Part shown: piece after piece, positions 45,986-57,757 of the stretch
How positions within the stretch are numbered: position 1 is the stretch's first letter
How the letters are laid out: each line of letters opens with the position of its first letter
Source of the DNA: Fremontodendron californicum
Lineage: Eukaryota > Streptophyta > Magnoliopsida > Malvales > Malvaceae
DNA length: 64,000 bases
NCBI GenBank assembly: GCA_030761205.1
Contig: JAULJL010000027.1
Coordinates: 129,001-193,000 of the forward strand
Direction: 5' to 3'
Made by a program: the position numbers and the translations under genes
Notes under the pieces: model-generated
What the model was told of the DNA's origin: nothing
What the model saw: only the letters and a program-made list of their open reading frames with translations
The model's database searches: none

Positions 45986-47654
45986 AAAAATTACATATAA
46001 ATATAACAAATCATTACAAATTTGATTACTTAACATATAAACGTGCTAAATAAAATATAAATATAATAAATTACATATTAAATTACATATAAATATAAAA
46101 AAATATTTATATGTTTAGAAATTATGTTTTTATCACTTAACATTAATATACAATGTTTGATACTTTGCGTTTTTTTCAAGCACATTATTGAACCAAATAT
46201 TCCATACAAAGGTTAGTATACAATGTTTAAGTTATATAATTTTCATGGAATCAGTTTTTTTTACTTGTTATAAAATGTGTAATATTCATAAATATTTTCA
46301 TGGGTTAGTGAATAGAATGTTTAACTAATACAATTTTCATGGAACCGGTTTTTTTACTTGTTATAAATTATATAATATTCATAATTGCATATTTGCATGG
46401 GTAGTGATTTTGATGGGTTAGTGAATAGAATGTTTAAGTAGGTTATTTTACCGGTTATTTTGATGATTTTGATGGGTAGGTGAAGTCTAAGATACAATTG
46501 TGAGACTTCAATCTGCTAATCTTTCCATATTTATAAAATTTCAACTTGACAAGTCTATGATACCATTGCATTTCCATCATAATATTTGTAGATATGTTCC
46601 AACTTCTTTTACTTCTTTTAGAGGGGCTTTAATCTCATCCAAGTAAAATGCACAAAATCAATGGCTATGTATTGCAAACACAATAATTGCCTCAAGTTAT
46701 TAATTACCAATTCAAATCACAAGTTATAACTTTAATTTAAAATTTTTGTGGTATGTTATGTATTTAAGACTTTTTAAATATATATAAGAGTTACTATTAC
46801 GTAATAGATGCATATCATGCATATTCAACTTCATCCAGTTATGAGTCCTTAAGTTGATAGGTACGCCTTTAAATTAAAAGAAAAACCTATATTAAATTAT
46901 ACACTAATATGAAGATGTTCATAGTACAAATTTAATAACCAACTTCTTTGCTTATGTTATCATTAACATAAAGACTTGATTCCTGGAACTTACTTCTTTG
47001 CCTATGTTATCATAATTCGTTAATTATGCAACGATTTTCGAATTGAATCGTGTGGTCTCAATCGTGAATCGGTAGCGATGTAAACATTTGGATAATCTTA
47101 CAATTTTTTTTTTCTTTCATGTAATCTGGGTTTTTTTTTTTTTTTTTAAGAGTTAATTAAAATGTTTAATGATGGAAGGTGAGAATTTTATCCTCTAATT
47201 GGTGTTTGTACTTTAAAAAATAATTTAAATTTTAATTAATTAAATTGTATAGATTATATACATAAAAATATGCATATATATATAAAAGAAACATCTCATG
47301 TTTACTTGATTTTTTTCTAAGCGAATTAAAACAGACTACCCTAACTAATAATATTTTTGGTAAGTAGTTATTTGTAAAACCAATTAGCTACAAAAAGTTT
47401 AATGTCATTTTTGTTCTACAGGTGATAGTAATGCAGAGAAAATGAAAGAACAAACAAGATGGGGATGTTCAAAATAACAAAGGTACGTCTGATTTTTGGT
47501 TTTGGAAAATCTTTCCTGGTTTGAAGGTACTAGTAAATTGATAAAATGGTAACAAATTTTTAATACCTATATTGCATTTTAGTAACATAAAAAATTCCCC
47601 TCCTCATCCTCACTCTCCCAATACATACACCTTGCACATACAGATAAGGAAATA
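45986..47654. other. AT-rich region without a recognisable gene
   Basis: Short ACATATAAATATAA words at the left are decayed array edge. Related 60-bp words (TACTTGTTATAAA, GGGTTAGTGAATAGAATGTTTAA) recur at about 46250-46440. A T-run lies at about 47127-47148. No coding sequence seen. Confidence 0.5.
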
Positions 47655-47908
47655 TAACATGTTCTCTGTCTTTACATCTCTGTGAACAATCTTCTGTGAA
47701 TGAAGGTAACTCAACCTACAAAACGATAGATCCCCCTCAAACCAGAATACAATAAAGAAAAGAAACTACAAACAGAAAATAGGACATATGTTAGATTACC
47801 CCCAGGAAGATATTCCACAACAACACAACACACACTACTTGGCATGCCTATTTGACCATTATCAGTTTGTATCTGCAGCCCTGATGAGCCCATTGTTGCC
47901 CCTATAAA
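47655..47908 (-). pseudogene. Raf-like MAPKKK fragment: two kinase exons
   Basis: Exon 47908-47800 is bounded by a CCAG acceptor and a GTAATC donor. It encodes FIGATMGSSGLQIQ...PSSVCCVVVEYLPGG, the hinge region of plant Raf-like kinases. Exon 47715 to about 47658, after a GTAG acceptor, encodes LSYLHSQKIVHRDVKTENML, with the catalytic HRD. The exon normally between them (roughly 30 residues ending QLALDLARG in family members) is absent: only 84 bp separate the two. The frame then ends after YFLI. No glycine-rich loop, DFG or C-lobe was found nearby. It is a gene fragment, on the same strand as and downstream of the truncated VIL gene. Confidence 0.85.
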
Positions 47909-47988
47909 CTGGAAAGTATAAACCAGAATTAGTAAGAAATAGAAACTACATAGAAGTTCAACGACCACTAAAGCAGTATAGATACAAG

Positions 47989-48169
47989 CTATGTTACTCG
48001 GACTTGGGTGTAAGTGTCGGACACGGGTATGTTTGATTTATTTTAAGTTTTTCCACGTATTTGGAGGGTCCTTGGGGGATCATATCCCCATACCCATATT
48101 TGGATATGCATCGGACACGAGTGTTGGACACGGGTACTTCAAGAAAAATGAAGAGTCGGAGCAACATAG
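47989..48169. mobile_element. 181-bp hAT-like MITE
   Basis: The ends are inverted repeats: CTATGTTACTCGGACT at the left and, inverted, CTATGTTGCTCCGACT at the right. They are flanked by 8-bp direct repeats GATACAAG (47981-47988) and GGTACAAG (48170-48177), 7 of 8 matching. Small size, TIRs and 8-bp duplication fit hAT MITEs. It sits between the VIL and kinase fragments, so it could have inserted into their common intron or spacer. Confidence 0.75.
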
Positions 48170-48227
48170 GGTACAAGTATGCGTGTCTCTTTCAGAAAAT
48201 ATAAGCATTAGAAAGAAGAATACTCTA

Positions 48228-49689
48228 CTAACGGCTCCATGATTGTAGCATTTCAGAGGCCCTATTTGTCCTCTTTGATAATGCATAAACAAGTTCTCTC
48301 TTTTCATCCATACTCAATTTACTACATTTTGATGGATCAAGTGCAACTCCTACAGCCAAGGGAACAGAAAATTGCAAGTTAACAAGTGGAAGAATGAGAA
48401 GGTACCCAGACGAACAAGACATTCTAACACTTGTATCAACTTGAAAAAATGTTGAAAAATATTAAACAAGGAATTTATATAATTATCATATCAATTTATA
48501 ATATTATCAATAATGCAGATTTTTAACTTTTCAAGGCACACTTTCCATAATTTGTAAAACTTCCATCAAGATTCTTAAGTTGTGCTTTGACAAAAAAAAA
48601 AATAAACCACAAGCTAATAACAGAAACATACTAATGGTTGCATTAGACCAAGTTCAAACAAGTTAGCAACGGATTTAATAGAGATTCTCAGTCTAAGTCA
48701 ACTTGGCAACTACCCAACTAATAAAGTGAACCTTCAAGGAAGGTTTACTTTAGACTTCAACTCTACTCAAAGAAGCACAGACTGACTACTTATCTAAATG
48801 GTCATTTTCCCTGAATTTCCAATACAGTTACTCTAACAGGCTAAAATCATTCCAACTACATACTTTCTTTCCATGAACAAATATTTCACATTATGCTCTA
48901 AACTACTTTATACTTTTCAAGCTGGTAAAGCATTGGCCAAAAATTTCTGATCACTATAAATAAATGAATACTGGTAAAGGAAAAAGTTCACAATAATCAA
49001 ATGCTTACCATTTAAAAAAATTACTAAGAACCAGAACTCGGTTTCTGTACCCAGACTTGTTTCTGCAAATTTCGAGAATAAACATTAAACTTGGTTAGTA
49101 AAAAAGTAGCATAAGAAAAATGAACATATCAGATATTCAAGCATAGTTATAAAAATCTGCATTATTGATAATATTATAAACAAGAAAAATATTAAACAAG
49201 TAATGCATTGATATGATAATATGCAGAGAAAAGACACCCCTTGCATTATCCAAAATCAAAGGAAAAAGTGCAAATTAACAGTCAAATTCACCTACGACAA
49301 TAAATTTGTAAGAAACCAATGTATCAGAATGCTGATGAAGATCAAAAGACAAGATGATCTCAAATTTCAACATATTTCCAGAAAAAGAAAGAATCGTCTA
49401 ACTGAAAAATAAGTATAAGGGAAAAAATTCTTTATTGATGTCCAGAGAAACCCAATAACTCTTATTAACACCCAGAATCAGAAAAACAAGAAATAAACAA
49501 AAAAAAAAAAAAACTGAAGCAATTTGACCATCATGCAAATTGCCACTCCTTTGAAAGACCAAAAGCAAAACAAAAATTTCAATACCCAGATTATGTATCA
49601 CTCGGTCAATCCAAAAAAGAAAATGGAAATTACATTATAAGAAAGAAGAAAAATTAAAAAACAAATTTACCCTCAAAAGAGGAATCCAT
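48228..49689 (-). pseudogene. VIN3-like (VIL2/VEL1-type) gene, truncated after exon 2
   Basis: Exon 1 (49689-49671) codes MDSSFEG, with the Gly codon split by the intron. Exon 2 (48349-48228, acceptor CTGTAG) codes VALDPSKCSKLSMDEKRELV, then YALSKRTNRASEMLQSWSR followed at once by TAG. Family members continue here with the segment around ILCAEMGKERKYTGLTK, then a PHD finger, an FNIII domain and the VEL domain; none of these are in the window. The product would be about 46 aa. VIL/VEL proteins work with PRC2 in silencing targets such as FLC. Intron 1 (1.3 kb) and the 5' leader look normal, so transcription may persist. It could be a pseudogene, or encode a tiny N-terminal peptide or a chimeric transcript reaching the kinase exons. 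Confidence 0.82.
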
Positions 49690-51885
49690 GGCAACAACAG
49701 CTGAATAATAGGAGCAACAACAGCTGAATAGATGAGCATGCACTGATGTTCGTTGAGGTTCCTGCAAGTTCAGATGGAGGTGGCCTGCATCCCTGCATCA
49801 AAGCCATTACAAAAGGAATAAGGAAAAACATGATCCAAATATATTGATATATGAAGCAAAGCAACAGATTAACACTAGTTTAAACAAATCAAAAGATCAA
49901 TATTTTTTGTTAGTATTACATTACTCGCTTAACAACCAAGATCTATGACTATCTATAAAAGGAAAATCTTGATCAGGGTTTTAGAACAAAAGATTCTTTA
50001 GCCAGATTAGTGAAAAGATGATACTTTTATTTAATTTGGTTTAGCACATAAAAGATTTCCATTCTTCGATTAAGTGGTTTCCCATGTCAAGCAATGGTAT
50101 ATAAATCAAACAGTTATAAATAAATAAACAGAATTCAATCAATTGTTAATTCGGAAAACATAGCAGATGAAAGCAAGTACCCAGGTGTAAATGAAATATC
50201 AAGTAGCAATTTACAACAGGAGCCAGCAAAGAATCCTAATTGCAACACAATTACTAGGTGAATGAAACATCAATCAGGGAAATACCCATTGGCCCTCAAC
50301 ACTTGAGGATCCAAATTAAAAAACAAAAATGCAATGAAAATCAACATACCCATTTGCTGGAGACATCATAAAACCCTAATCAAACAAAAAATTATGCCAA
50401 AATTACAAAATATGCACTTTCAAAAATTAAAACCTACTCACACAGAATATGAGAAATTTAAAAATAAAAATAAAAAAACCTTACCACTGAGCTTAATAGC
50501 TTGCTTAGCATCAAACCCAGACTTTATAGAGCGAAAAGGAAGGATCCAGAAGATCCCAGGCAACAAAACCGACAAACTGAGAAACAAAACAAAAACACAT
50601 CTGAAACTGAACTCATTTGAAAGCCTTGACAAAACCATCCAACATCTCCCACACAAAAATCCCTGATGCCCTTGACTGTTCCCTGATTCAAGACTCTGCT
50701 CTCTTTGCTGCAGATTTTGGTCCTCATTTTTCCCCATTGAAAGAGCATCTGGAAGAAAACAAAAAAAAAAAAAATTCTCTCTTTCTCTCCCTACCTACCT
50801 TGGGTACTTTTCTTCTTCTCTCTTTCTCTAGAAAACTCAACTTACTCTAACACCACCACCAACAAAAACAAAAACAACAACAAAAAAGAAGAGCTTAGCA
50901 AAGGGTCGTTTGCTACTCGGTGCCAATCCATGGGAGACATAGAGCTTGAACTCAAGCTGAGTCGCGAATCCTCTAGAACTCGTCGCCATAGAATAAGAAA
51001 ATGCCATGGACAGGCCAAAAAAAACCCTAGAAGTTTACTCACATCATCAAACCCTTTTTCTGGAATCAAAGCAACCACTCCATCATCTTCTGCCTCATTC
51101 CTCTTCTACCGCACAACTACCTCCAACTCTGCTGTCGCCACCACTGCCATCATCCCATCTTCTTCCTCTTCACATCTTGGATGTCAAGCTGCGATTCGTT
51201 TGAGGGAAAGAAATGACACTGGGTAGCGGCTGAAATGAACGAAAGATGAAAATGGAAGATTTTTTCTTTTAGGTTAAAATGTTACTCGGTTAACCGGTTA
51301 ACAAAGTTTTTATTTTCATTTTTGTAATCAACGGTTGAGATGAAATATTTTTCATCTAATGGCTCAAGTTTATTTAAGCGCATATGAAGCGTATATTAAG
51401 ACACTTTCTTTAGAATTTTCCGTATGTAGGGGTAGAAAAAGGAATTGATGGATTATGGAAGAGACAAAAACTTTACATAAAGAGTAAAGACTAGCCAGCG
51501 CCCAGACCCAGCAGTTAAGTTTAGTTTAGTTTGGTTTGGTTTGAAGACAAAAATTTAAAACAGGGTGGATTGGATGAGTTCAATAAAAGCAAAATCCCGC
51601 GCTTTCACGTTAAATACAATTTTGAATTCAGACAGCGCCAGCACGTGCCTTAATCAAATTTCAAAATTCTCTCACAAATATCTTTCTTCACTTTATCTAT
51701 TATTCTTCCTCGAAATACAACTTTCATTTCATCTTCAAACAAAACAAAACAAAAACAAAGCAAAGCAAAATTAATTTTAAAAAAAAAAAAGAAAAACCTG
51801 TTTCACTTTCGCAACCTCAACGGAGCAAAGGTGCTTATAAACCTTAAAACCACAAAATAATATTCAACTTGTGTTGTTCGTGTAA
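49690..51885. other. 5' regions of the VIL fragment (-) and the coiled-coil gene (+)
   Basis: Head-to-head arrangement. On the minus strand a 5' UTR intron acceptor may lie near 49803 (TGATGCAG before GGATGCAGG). On the plus strand the A-rich leader at 51720-51885 precedes the ATG at 51886. Frames at 50334-50666 and 50930-51226 have no family motif. A Pro/Ser/Thr-rich plus-strand frame (51006-51203) is likely chance. Confidence 0.5.
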
Positions 51886-54068
51886 ATGGCAACGCGCTAC
51901 AAATCGTACGATTCACGCTCCTCCACTTCCTCTCACTTCTCTGATCCCTCCTCATCTGTGGAGCTGCTCAACATTTCCTCTTCTGGGAGGCCAAAATCCT
52001 CTTCATCCTCTCGAGCCCTTGTCATATCAAAGCCGTTGGATGTAGGTGTAGGCAGCCGCAGCAAGAAGCAGGCCGCTGACCACAACTTGACGAGCATGAT
52101 GAAGAGATTTCTGGACAAGAAATCCAGTAACAGGACAATTGGGCAGCTGGTCATTCCATCGGATGTCCTAGCTGAGGATCTCAAGAAGACTGCAAGGAAG
52201 GGTGCTGCTTTCACGGCGTTGCAGAGGAAGCTGTTCGGGAAAGGGTCTGCCGACAAGGACAAAAAGGAGGTGAAAGCCTTGACAGAGGTTAAAGGTAATA
52301 CCAGGACGTTGTCCATGGTTTTGAGAAGTGAGAGGGCGCTCTTGAGTGTTAACAAAGAGCAGGAGATGGAGATTGCTGAGCTCAAGCTTCTGCTTCAAGA
52401 CAAGAACAGAGAGGTGAGCCATGAGCAGCCCCCTTCGCCCAGGCCCATATCCATCATTTCATTCTTAATATTTATGACTTTAATTACCACTAAGAAACGC
52501 AAAAATATATATGTACAACTGTTTATGAATGGCAGGCAGAGATATTAATATATATAGATGGTATTTGCAGGGTGAGAAGCTGAAAGATTTGTGCTTGAAA
52601 CAGAGAGAAGAGATTAAATCGTTGAAGAGTGCAATACTGTTTCCTGATGTCATGAATTCTCAGCTTCAAGACATTGTAGGAAAGCAAGGCTCGGAGCTGA
52701 CGCAAGCCAAACAACTAATCCCAACTCTCCAAAGGCAGGTCACTTCTCTCACAGGACAACTCCAATGCCTTGCCCAGGATCTTGCTCAGGTAATCCACAA
52801 AAACAAACGCTTCTTTCAAACCATTCCATTACAAATAATAGACTAATGTTTAAAATTAATGATACTATAATCGGATCTTGTTCTGAATATTTGTTCAAAC
52901 TCAAAGGTTTTTTTTCCTTCTTCTTTCTGACCAAGAGTTGTTAAAAGATATATAATTGTGCCTATTTATATCTTAGCTTCAATTGGAAATGATGCATTCT
53001 CATAGCATGCATATTCTTTTTTTTTTTTTTATCAAATTAAGGATGGATTTCTGCTACTTTCCTCAATATATATAAAAGCCTTAACCCTCTATGCAATGAA
53101 TTTGGTATTTTCTGCTAGGCTGCTAGCTTAACTTGCTTGATGTATGGTATGAAAATTTACCGGGCAATATCTATCAGAAGCAAAGAAAGAATATCAGTTC
53201 AAAGAAGTACTAAAAACCATTATAAGGATTCCTGTTGTTAACATATGCTTGAACAGGTGAAGGCAGATAAGTATTCTGCCAGGGCATGTCACCAGCGGCA
53301 TGGCAGCTATCCCAGGACACCCAGATATGATGGAGATGAGCCTTCTGATTCTTTGGTAAGAATTTATACACTATATATATATATACCAATAACTAATACA
53401 ATTATTACTTGAACACAAGTATAGTCACTGATTTTATTAGTACCTATCCAGTCAGTAGTGCAAGGACTGTTTTCCTTCTCAACTGAAATATTAAGTTGCT
53501 ATCCAATGAAACTTAGATTAATTTCTTTTGCACTCTAGTCTTGATAGCTTGAAAAATTGGAAAGCACGTGACACAAGGAGGTCATTACTCATACTCTTGA
53601 CTTCAGTGCTTCTACCGGTAATAACATAATGAACAACATTTCAGGAATTCAGTTCTGGCGATCCAACAACTCCTGGTAGTCCAGATGACTTGTTCCTCCA
53701 AGATTTAAATCCCTGTTTAACACCTTATTATGCCAAGACAAAATCCAAGGTAGATGACAGTCTTAAAATTATTAATATGTTGGAGATAGTACTTGTAGAG
53801 AATGCACGCCCTGTCTACGTCCCTCCCGCACATGACATGAGTAATAGTTGCTTGAATGGACATCTTGCAGGAATTTGATGAGATTGGATATGACTCGCCA
53901 CATAATGAAACCTTATCTGAGAACAAAAAACAAACGTTCAATGAGCTCGGATTCAGTTCTCGTAGCAAGAAGTTGTCCAAAAGTTCAGATTGTTACCAGG
54001 ATTCCAATAACGGACGCTCCATGGCTCGGACCAGTCGCAGATCAGATGAAAGCACAGGCTCATACTGA
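51886..54068 (+). CDS. Plant coiled-coil protein of unknown function, 382 aa
   Basis: Exons: 51886-52413, 52571-52789, 53257-53355, 53645-53749, 53871-54068; every exon is a multiple of three, total 1149 nt. The N-terminus is Ser-rich and disordered (YKSYDSRSSTSSHFSDPSSS). Then comes a basic block (KKTARKGAAFTALQRKLFGK) and a conserved segment (EVKALTEVKGNTRTLSMVLR). Residues about 155-250 form a long coiled coil (NKEQEMEIAELKLLLQDKN, EKLKDLCLKQREEIKSLKSA, IPTLQRQVTSLTGQLQCLAQ). A Pro/Ser segment (SSGDPTTPGSPDDLFL, LNPCLTPYYAKTKSKEF) follows, with a charged Ser/Arg tail. I recognise it as a conserved plant family but know of no tested function. A cytoskeletal or scaffold role would be a guess. 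All-phase-0 introns would permit frame-neutral exon skipping. Confidence 0.85.
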
Positions 54069-54793
54069 AAGCAAATGCAGCGTAAACCTTTCGAATTGCT
54101 TGGTAGCACTCAGTTGAGCATTTCTTTTATTTGTTTTGAATATTGGATGGTCACCTTTTCTTTTTTCTCCGTTTTGGTGGATTATGGATCGACAGTTTTG
54201 GTTTGAGTCAAACTTGTTAGCTCCAGGTGTATATGGAATGCTTTAAGCGCATCAATAAGGGAAGATATATTTGTTAAGTTAAATCCTTGTTGCGGATGCG
54301 TTATGGTTGTGGGCTACAGCTTCAGACAATGTGATGTCAATCAAATTTAGTACTAGTAATTTTCGTTTCAATATATTATTTATAAAGTATTTTGACTAAA
54401 AAATCAGTAGCCAAATTTTAAGTGCTCTGGATTTGATGATATATGGCAAAAAAATAATATATATATAAAAAAAGGCTCAAAATATTTACCAAGGCAAGAA
54501 GTCAAACAATTTCCTCGCCCTAGGGCTGTAAAGCAGCTGGACAATAAGCTTCAATGCCTGGAGGAGTGGAGGTGCATTTTCCTTCTCCACTTCCTCGATA
54601 GTATCGGTATATCAATTAGTGTCGAGCATTCTCTAACTATTGGAGCCCCTGCCCTGCATAAGACTTGAATTGTAAAAAATACAACTGGAAAACCTTGTAT
54701 GCTTTGAATTGGGGTCAGTTCGTTGTTAAATTAATGGGCTATGGAACAAGCTTCCAGAAAAGAAGTGGAGACCAGAATTTGTTAAACTCTAAT
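54069..54793. other. 3' UTR and spacer
   Basis: 3' flank of the coiled-coil gene. An AT-rich run lies near 54440-54470. No gene is visible before the solo LTR. Confidence 0.5.
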
Positions 54794-56612
54794 TGTTGGG
54801 ATTTGACCTCATGCTCAAATATTAATCGAATTAAAGATGAACATGAACGCAACGAAAAATAAACAAAGAGATAATCGAATTTTACAGGATCATATTTGTA
54901 AAATTTTAATGCAATCTTGTAATTATAAAGCATACATATGATTAGAAATCATACCTTAACTCAAAGATCTAGTAATCTTGAGTTTACAAACAGCCTACTC
55001 AATCTTGAACACCAAGCTGTCAATCCGAGACTTCAAGCCACACAAGTGTCTGACCTTTAACGGTAATCCATACAAGATGATCAAGAAAACTTTCATAAAG
55101 TAGGAATGGAGTCCTGCCGAAAACGATGCTAGTAGTTTAGGTTTCAAGAAACCTCTCCTCATCTAAACATCCATGACCGAATGCTTCATAAGTATCAAGA
55201 ATGAAGAAAACACTTTTCTACATTCCACAAGGTTTGGTGCGCCAACTAAAAATGAAGATCTTGATTTTCTTTTCTTTTTCGCAGGGTTTGGAGCATTAAC
55301 CAATGGCAAGATCTTGATCTTCTTCTTGATTTAAGCCTTTGCTCTCTTGAAAGAAACCTTCTCTCTCTAGCAATCCATAAAGAGGCAAGAAGCAAGAAAA
55401 GAAATCAAGAAAAACGCCAATCTCAAGGCACCCGCAAGCCATGCATTTTTCGATGGTCGTCATATTTCTTTTATAGGGGGCGGCAACACTCCAGGGTTTG
55501 ACTAAGTGCTATAACATAACTCTTATATATTAGCTCTTAAGTCCCTCCACTTAATTAAATTATTTAATTAAGTCCCTATTGATTAAATTATCAAATTAAT
55601 CAATTAAGCTCATCTCATTTTAATTTCTTAATTCAGTTTTCTGTGTGTGACCCATTAGGCTTCCAATATGTTGGCAATGAATATAAATTAATCTAATTGA
55701 TTTATACTCATAGATCATGAGTGGACTCTAGCAAGCCATCATGACTACCCAAATACTGGAGAGTCAAGTTAGTCTCGACATAACCTTTTGTGTTCAGTCT
55801 ATCAGTGTAATTCGGTCCTTTCACCAAATATCCCGGAAAGACCATGAGCATGGTGCAATGTACTCATGTTCAATCCATATTAGTTCTTGCAGCTTATTGG
55901 TTAACTTTGTGAAGTTAGAGAAACTATTTCTCCTAAATTCATCATATTCTGGCATGAGATTCTATCAAGTTAACTTAAGCCAAGAACATATGAGATATGT
56001 CTCCGATGTCACTTGGAATGGTGAATCATCTCTGGATCACTCATCCATCTTCATATGGTTCATGTCATACCCAAAACCACCTTACCATAAGCATCACTCT
56101 TGTTTGGGCCAGTTCGTAATGGAATCAAAGTATGACACTCCCCATACAAGATGACCTGGTAGCAGAAGTCAGAGGACTACTTACACGACTGACACGTGAG
56201 AACGTTTCCATAGACACTTGAGTGACAATACCAAATGGAGTTCTCACAGTGGGTTATGTTCAGTGAACTTGTTCAACAGATAAGCACCTACATGTTATCC
56301 TAAAGTATCTCTTATACTTCAACACGTGAGATCAGTTGCTTATTAAGTAAGTAGACTTAACATGTACCAGTTTTTGAGCATTGCCAATGCCCCGTCTTGA
56401 CAATACGATGATCATGAACCGTTTTAGAAACATAACTTTGATGTATAAGCATCTCGCAATTATATATAATTCCTTTGCAAGGCCATTATATTCCATGAAC
56501 TTCATCCGATTAGTACTTAATAACTCCTTATCATCGTACAAACATGAAAGAAAAACTTATATCACTAAGATATAGTGATGGTTTGCATTATTGGTAGTTT
56601 ATGCCACCAACA
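54794..56612. mobile_element. Probable solo LTR, ~1.8 kb
   Basis: It starts TGTTGGGATTTGACC and ends ATGCCACCAACA, so the termini form the TGTTGG...CCAACA inverted pair of LTRs. The flanking 5-mers are CTAAT (54789-54793) and CTAAC (56613-56617), 4 of 5 alike. No gag or pol motif is present inside. The 137-codon frame at 55741-56154 shows no known domain. Composition differs from the flanks. The direction and family (Gypsy or Copia) are undetermined. Confidence 0.6.
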
Positions 56613-57757
56613 CTAACATCAGTCCTACAACATTGTTATTTTGCATATTAACACAACTCATAACATGATTTAAGGAGCTCCCATCTTATTCTTCCTCAGT
56701 TCCTCAAGCCATGCCTTTGCTAGTACCATGCTGTTCTACTTGTAATTTTCTGAAAAAGAGCTGCCAACAAAATGAAAGAAAAGGGATCACTTCTTCGAGC
56801 AAAATGTGTAACTAAACCCACAAATAATCCCAAACAGATGAATCTGTATATATATTTAGGGTAGGAATTTCAGAGTTTGTTTTCGTAACATAAACTTAGC
56901 TTTTGCAGAGCAATCTAGGAGAAGGAATGAATTGCAAGGAGCAAAAACAAGTTATGACATAAAAGAGTTACTATCAAAATACTAAAATAGTGAAGTGAAG
57001 GCAGAAAGAGAGCAAGCAAAGACAAAGACGAAGACAAAGAAGCCTAGCAGAATTGGGGCGACGGGGTACCCATATTCTTTCTTTATTGAGTTGAGTTGAG
57101 CTTTCCATTCCACCGATCCCCTCTTTCTCTTTGTGATGTTTTTTTTTTTTTTTTTTTCTTCTGAAACCTTGCAACCTTCCTTTCCGCAAGGCGTTTAGAG
57201 GTAGTCTTTCTTTTCCAATCGCCAATGGAAACAAGATAAATAAATTTGTTTAGACTAATTTAGAGTGCTGGGCATGGGCAGACCAAGACGGTAATTCATT
57301 TTCAAATGTCATCATATCGTATCAAGGTTTCCTTGGTAAAGGAAAAGTATAAATTAATGATCGCACTTTCCTTCATTAAGTAAGAATCTTTACAAAATGA
57401 CACTATCAAGGGGGCTTTATTTGGACCAAAAAGAATAAACTATGGCTACTATCAAGGGGGCAAAAGGAAAGTAAGAACACAAATCAATTCTTTGTTTCTT
57501 TCTTTCTTTGTCTAACTAACGTCTAATCCTGAGTATATACATAAGAGAGCGATGTGATAATACATAAATTTTCTTCATAACAAATTCTCTCTTTATTCCA
57601 TAAAAAATGGTCTCCTTGCAAATGCAATTACGAGAGGAGCAAAAGACCAGCAGCGATGTATGTGCCATTGCTGAGAACATGCAGTCAAGGAGATACTACT
57701 ACAACAAAGGGAAGTTCCCATCCCATGTTGTACATGCAGGACCAGATGTTAGAAAGT
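56613..57757. other. Intergenic, no gene seen
   Basis: It contains a T-run (57139-57158) and short repeats (CTATCAAGGGGGC at 57403 and 57450). An 86-codon minus frame at 56974-57234 is Lys/Cys/Leu low-complexity and not convincing. Confidence 0.5.

Noticed and set aside
50930..51226. 98-codon frame starting MGDIELELKLSRESS
   Set aside because: Ser/Thr-rich, low complexity, in the shared 5' region of two genes; no family resemblance, and it overlaps equally long frames in other phases.
55741..56154. 137-codon plus-strand frame
   Set aside because: It lies inside the proposed solo LTR, with no known domain and no splice context.
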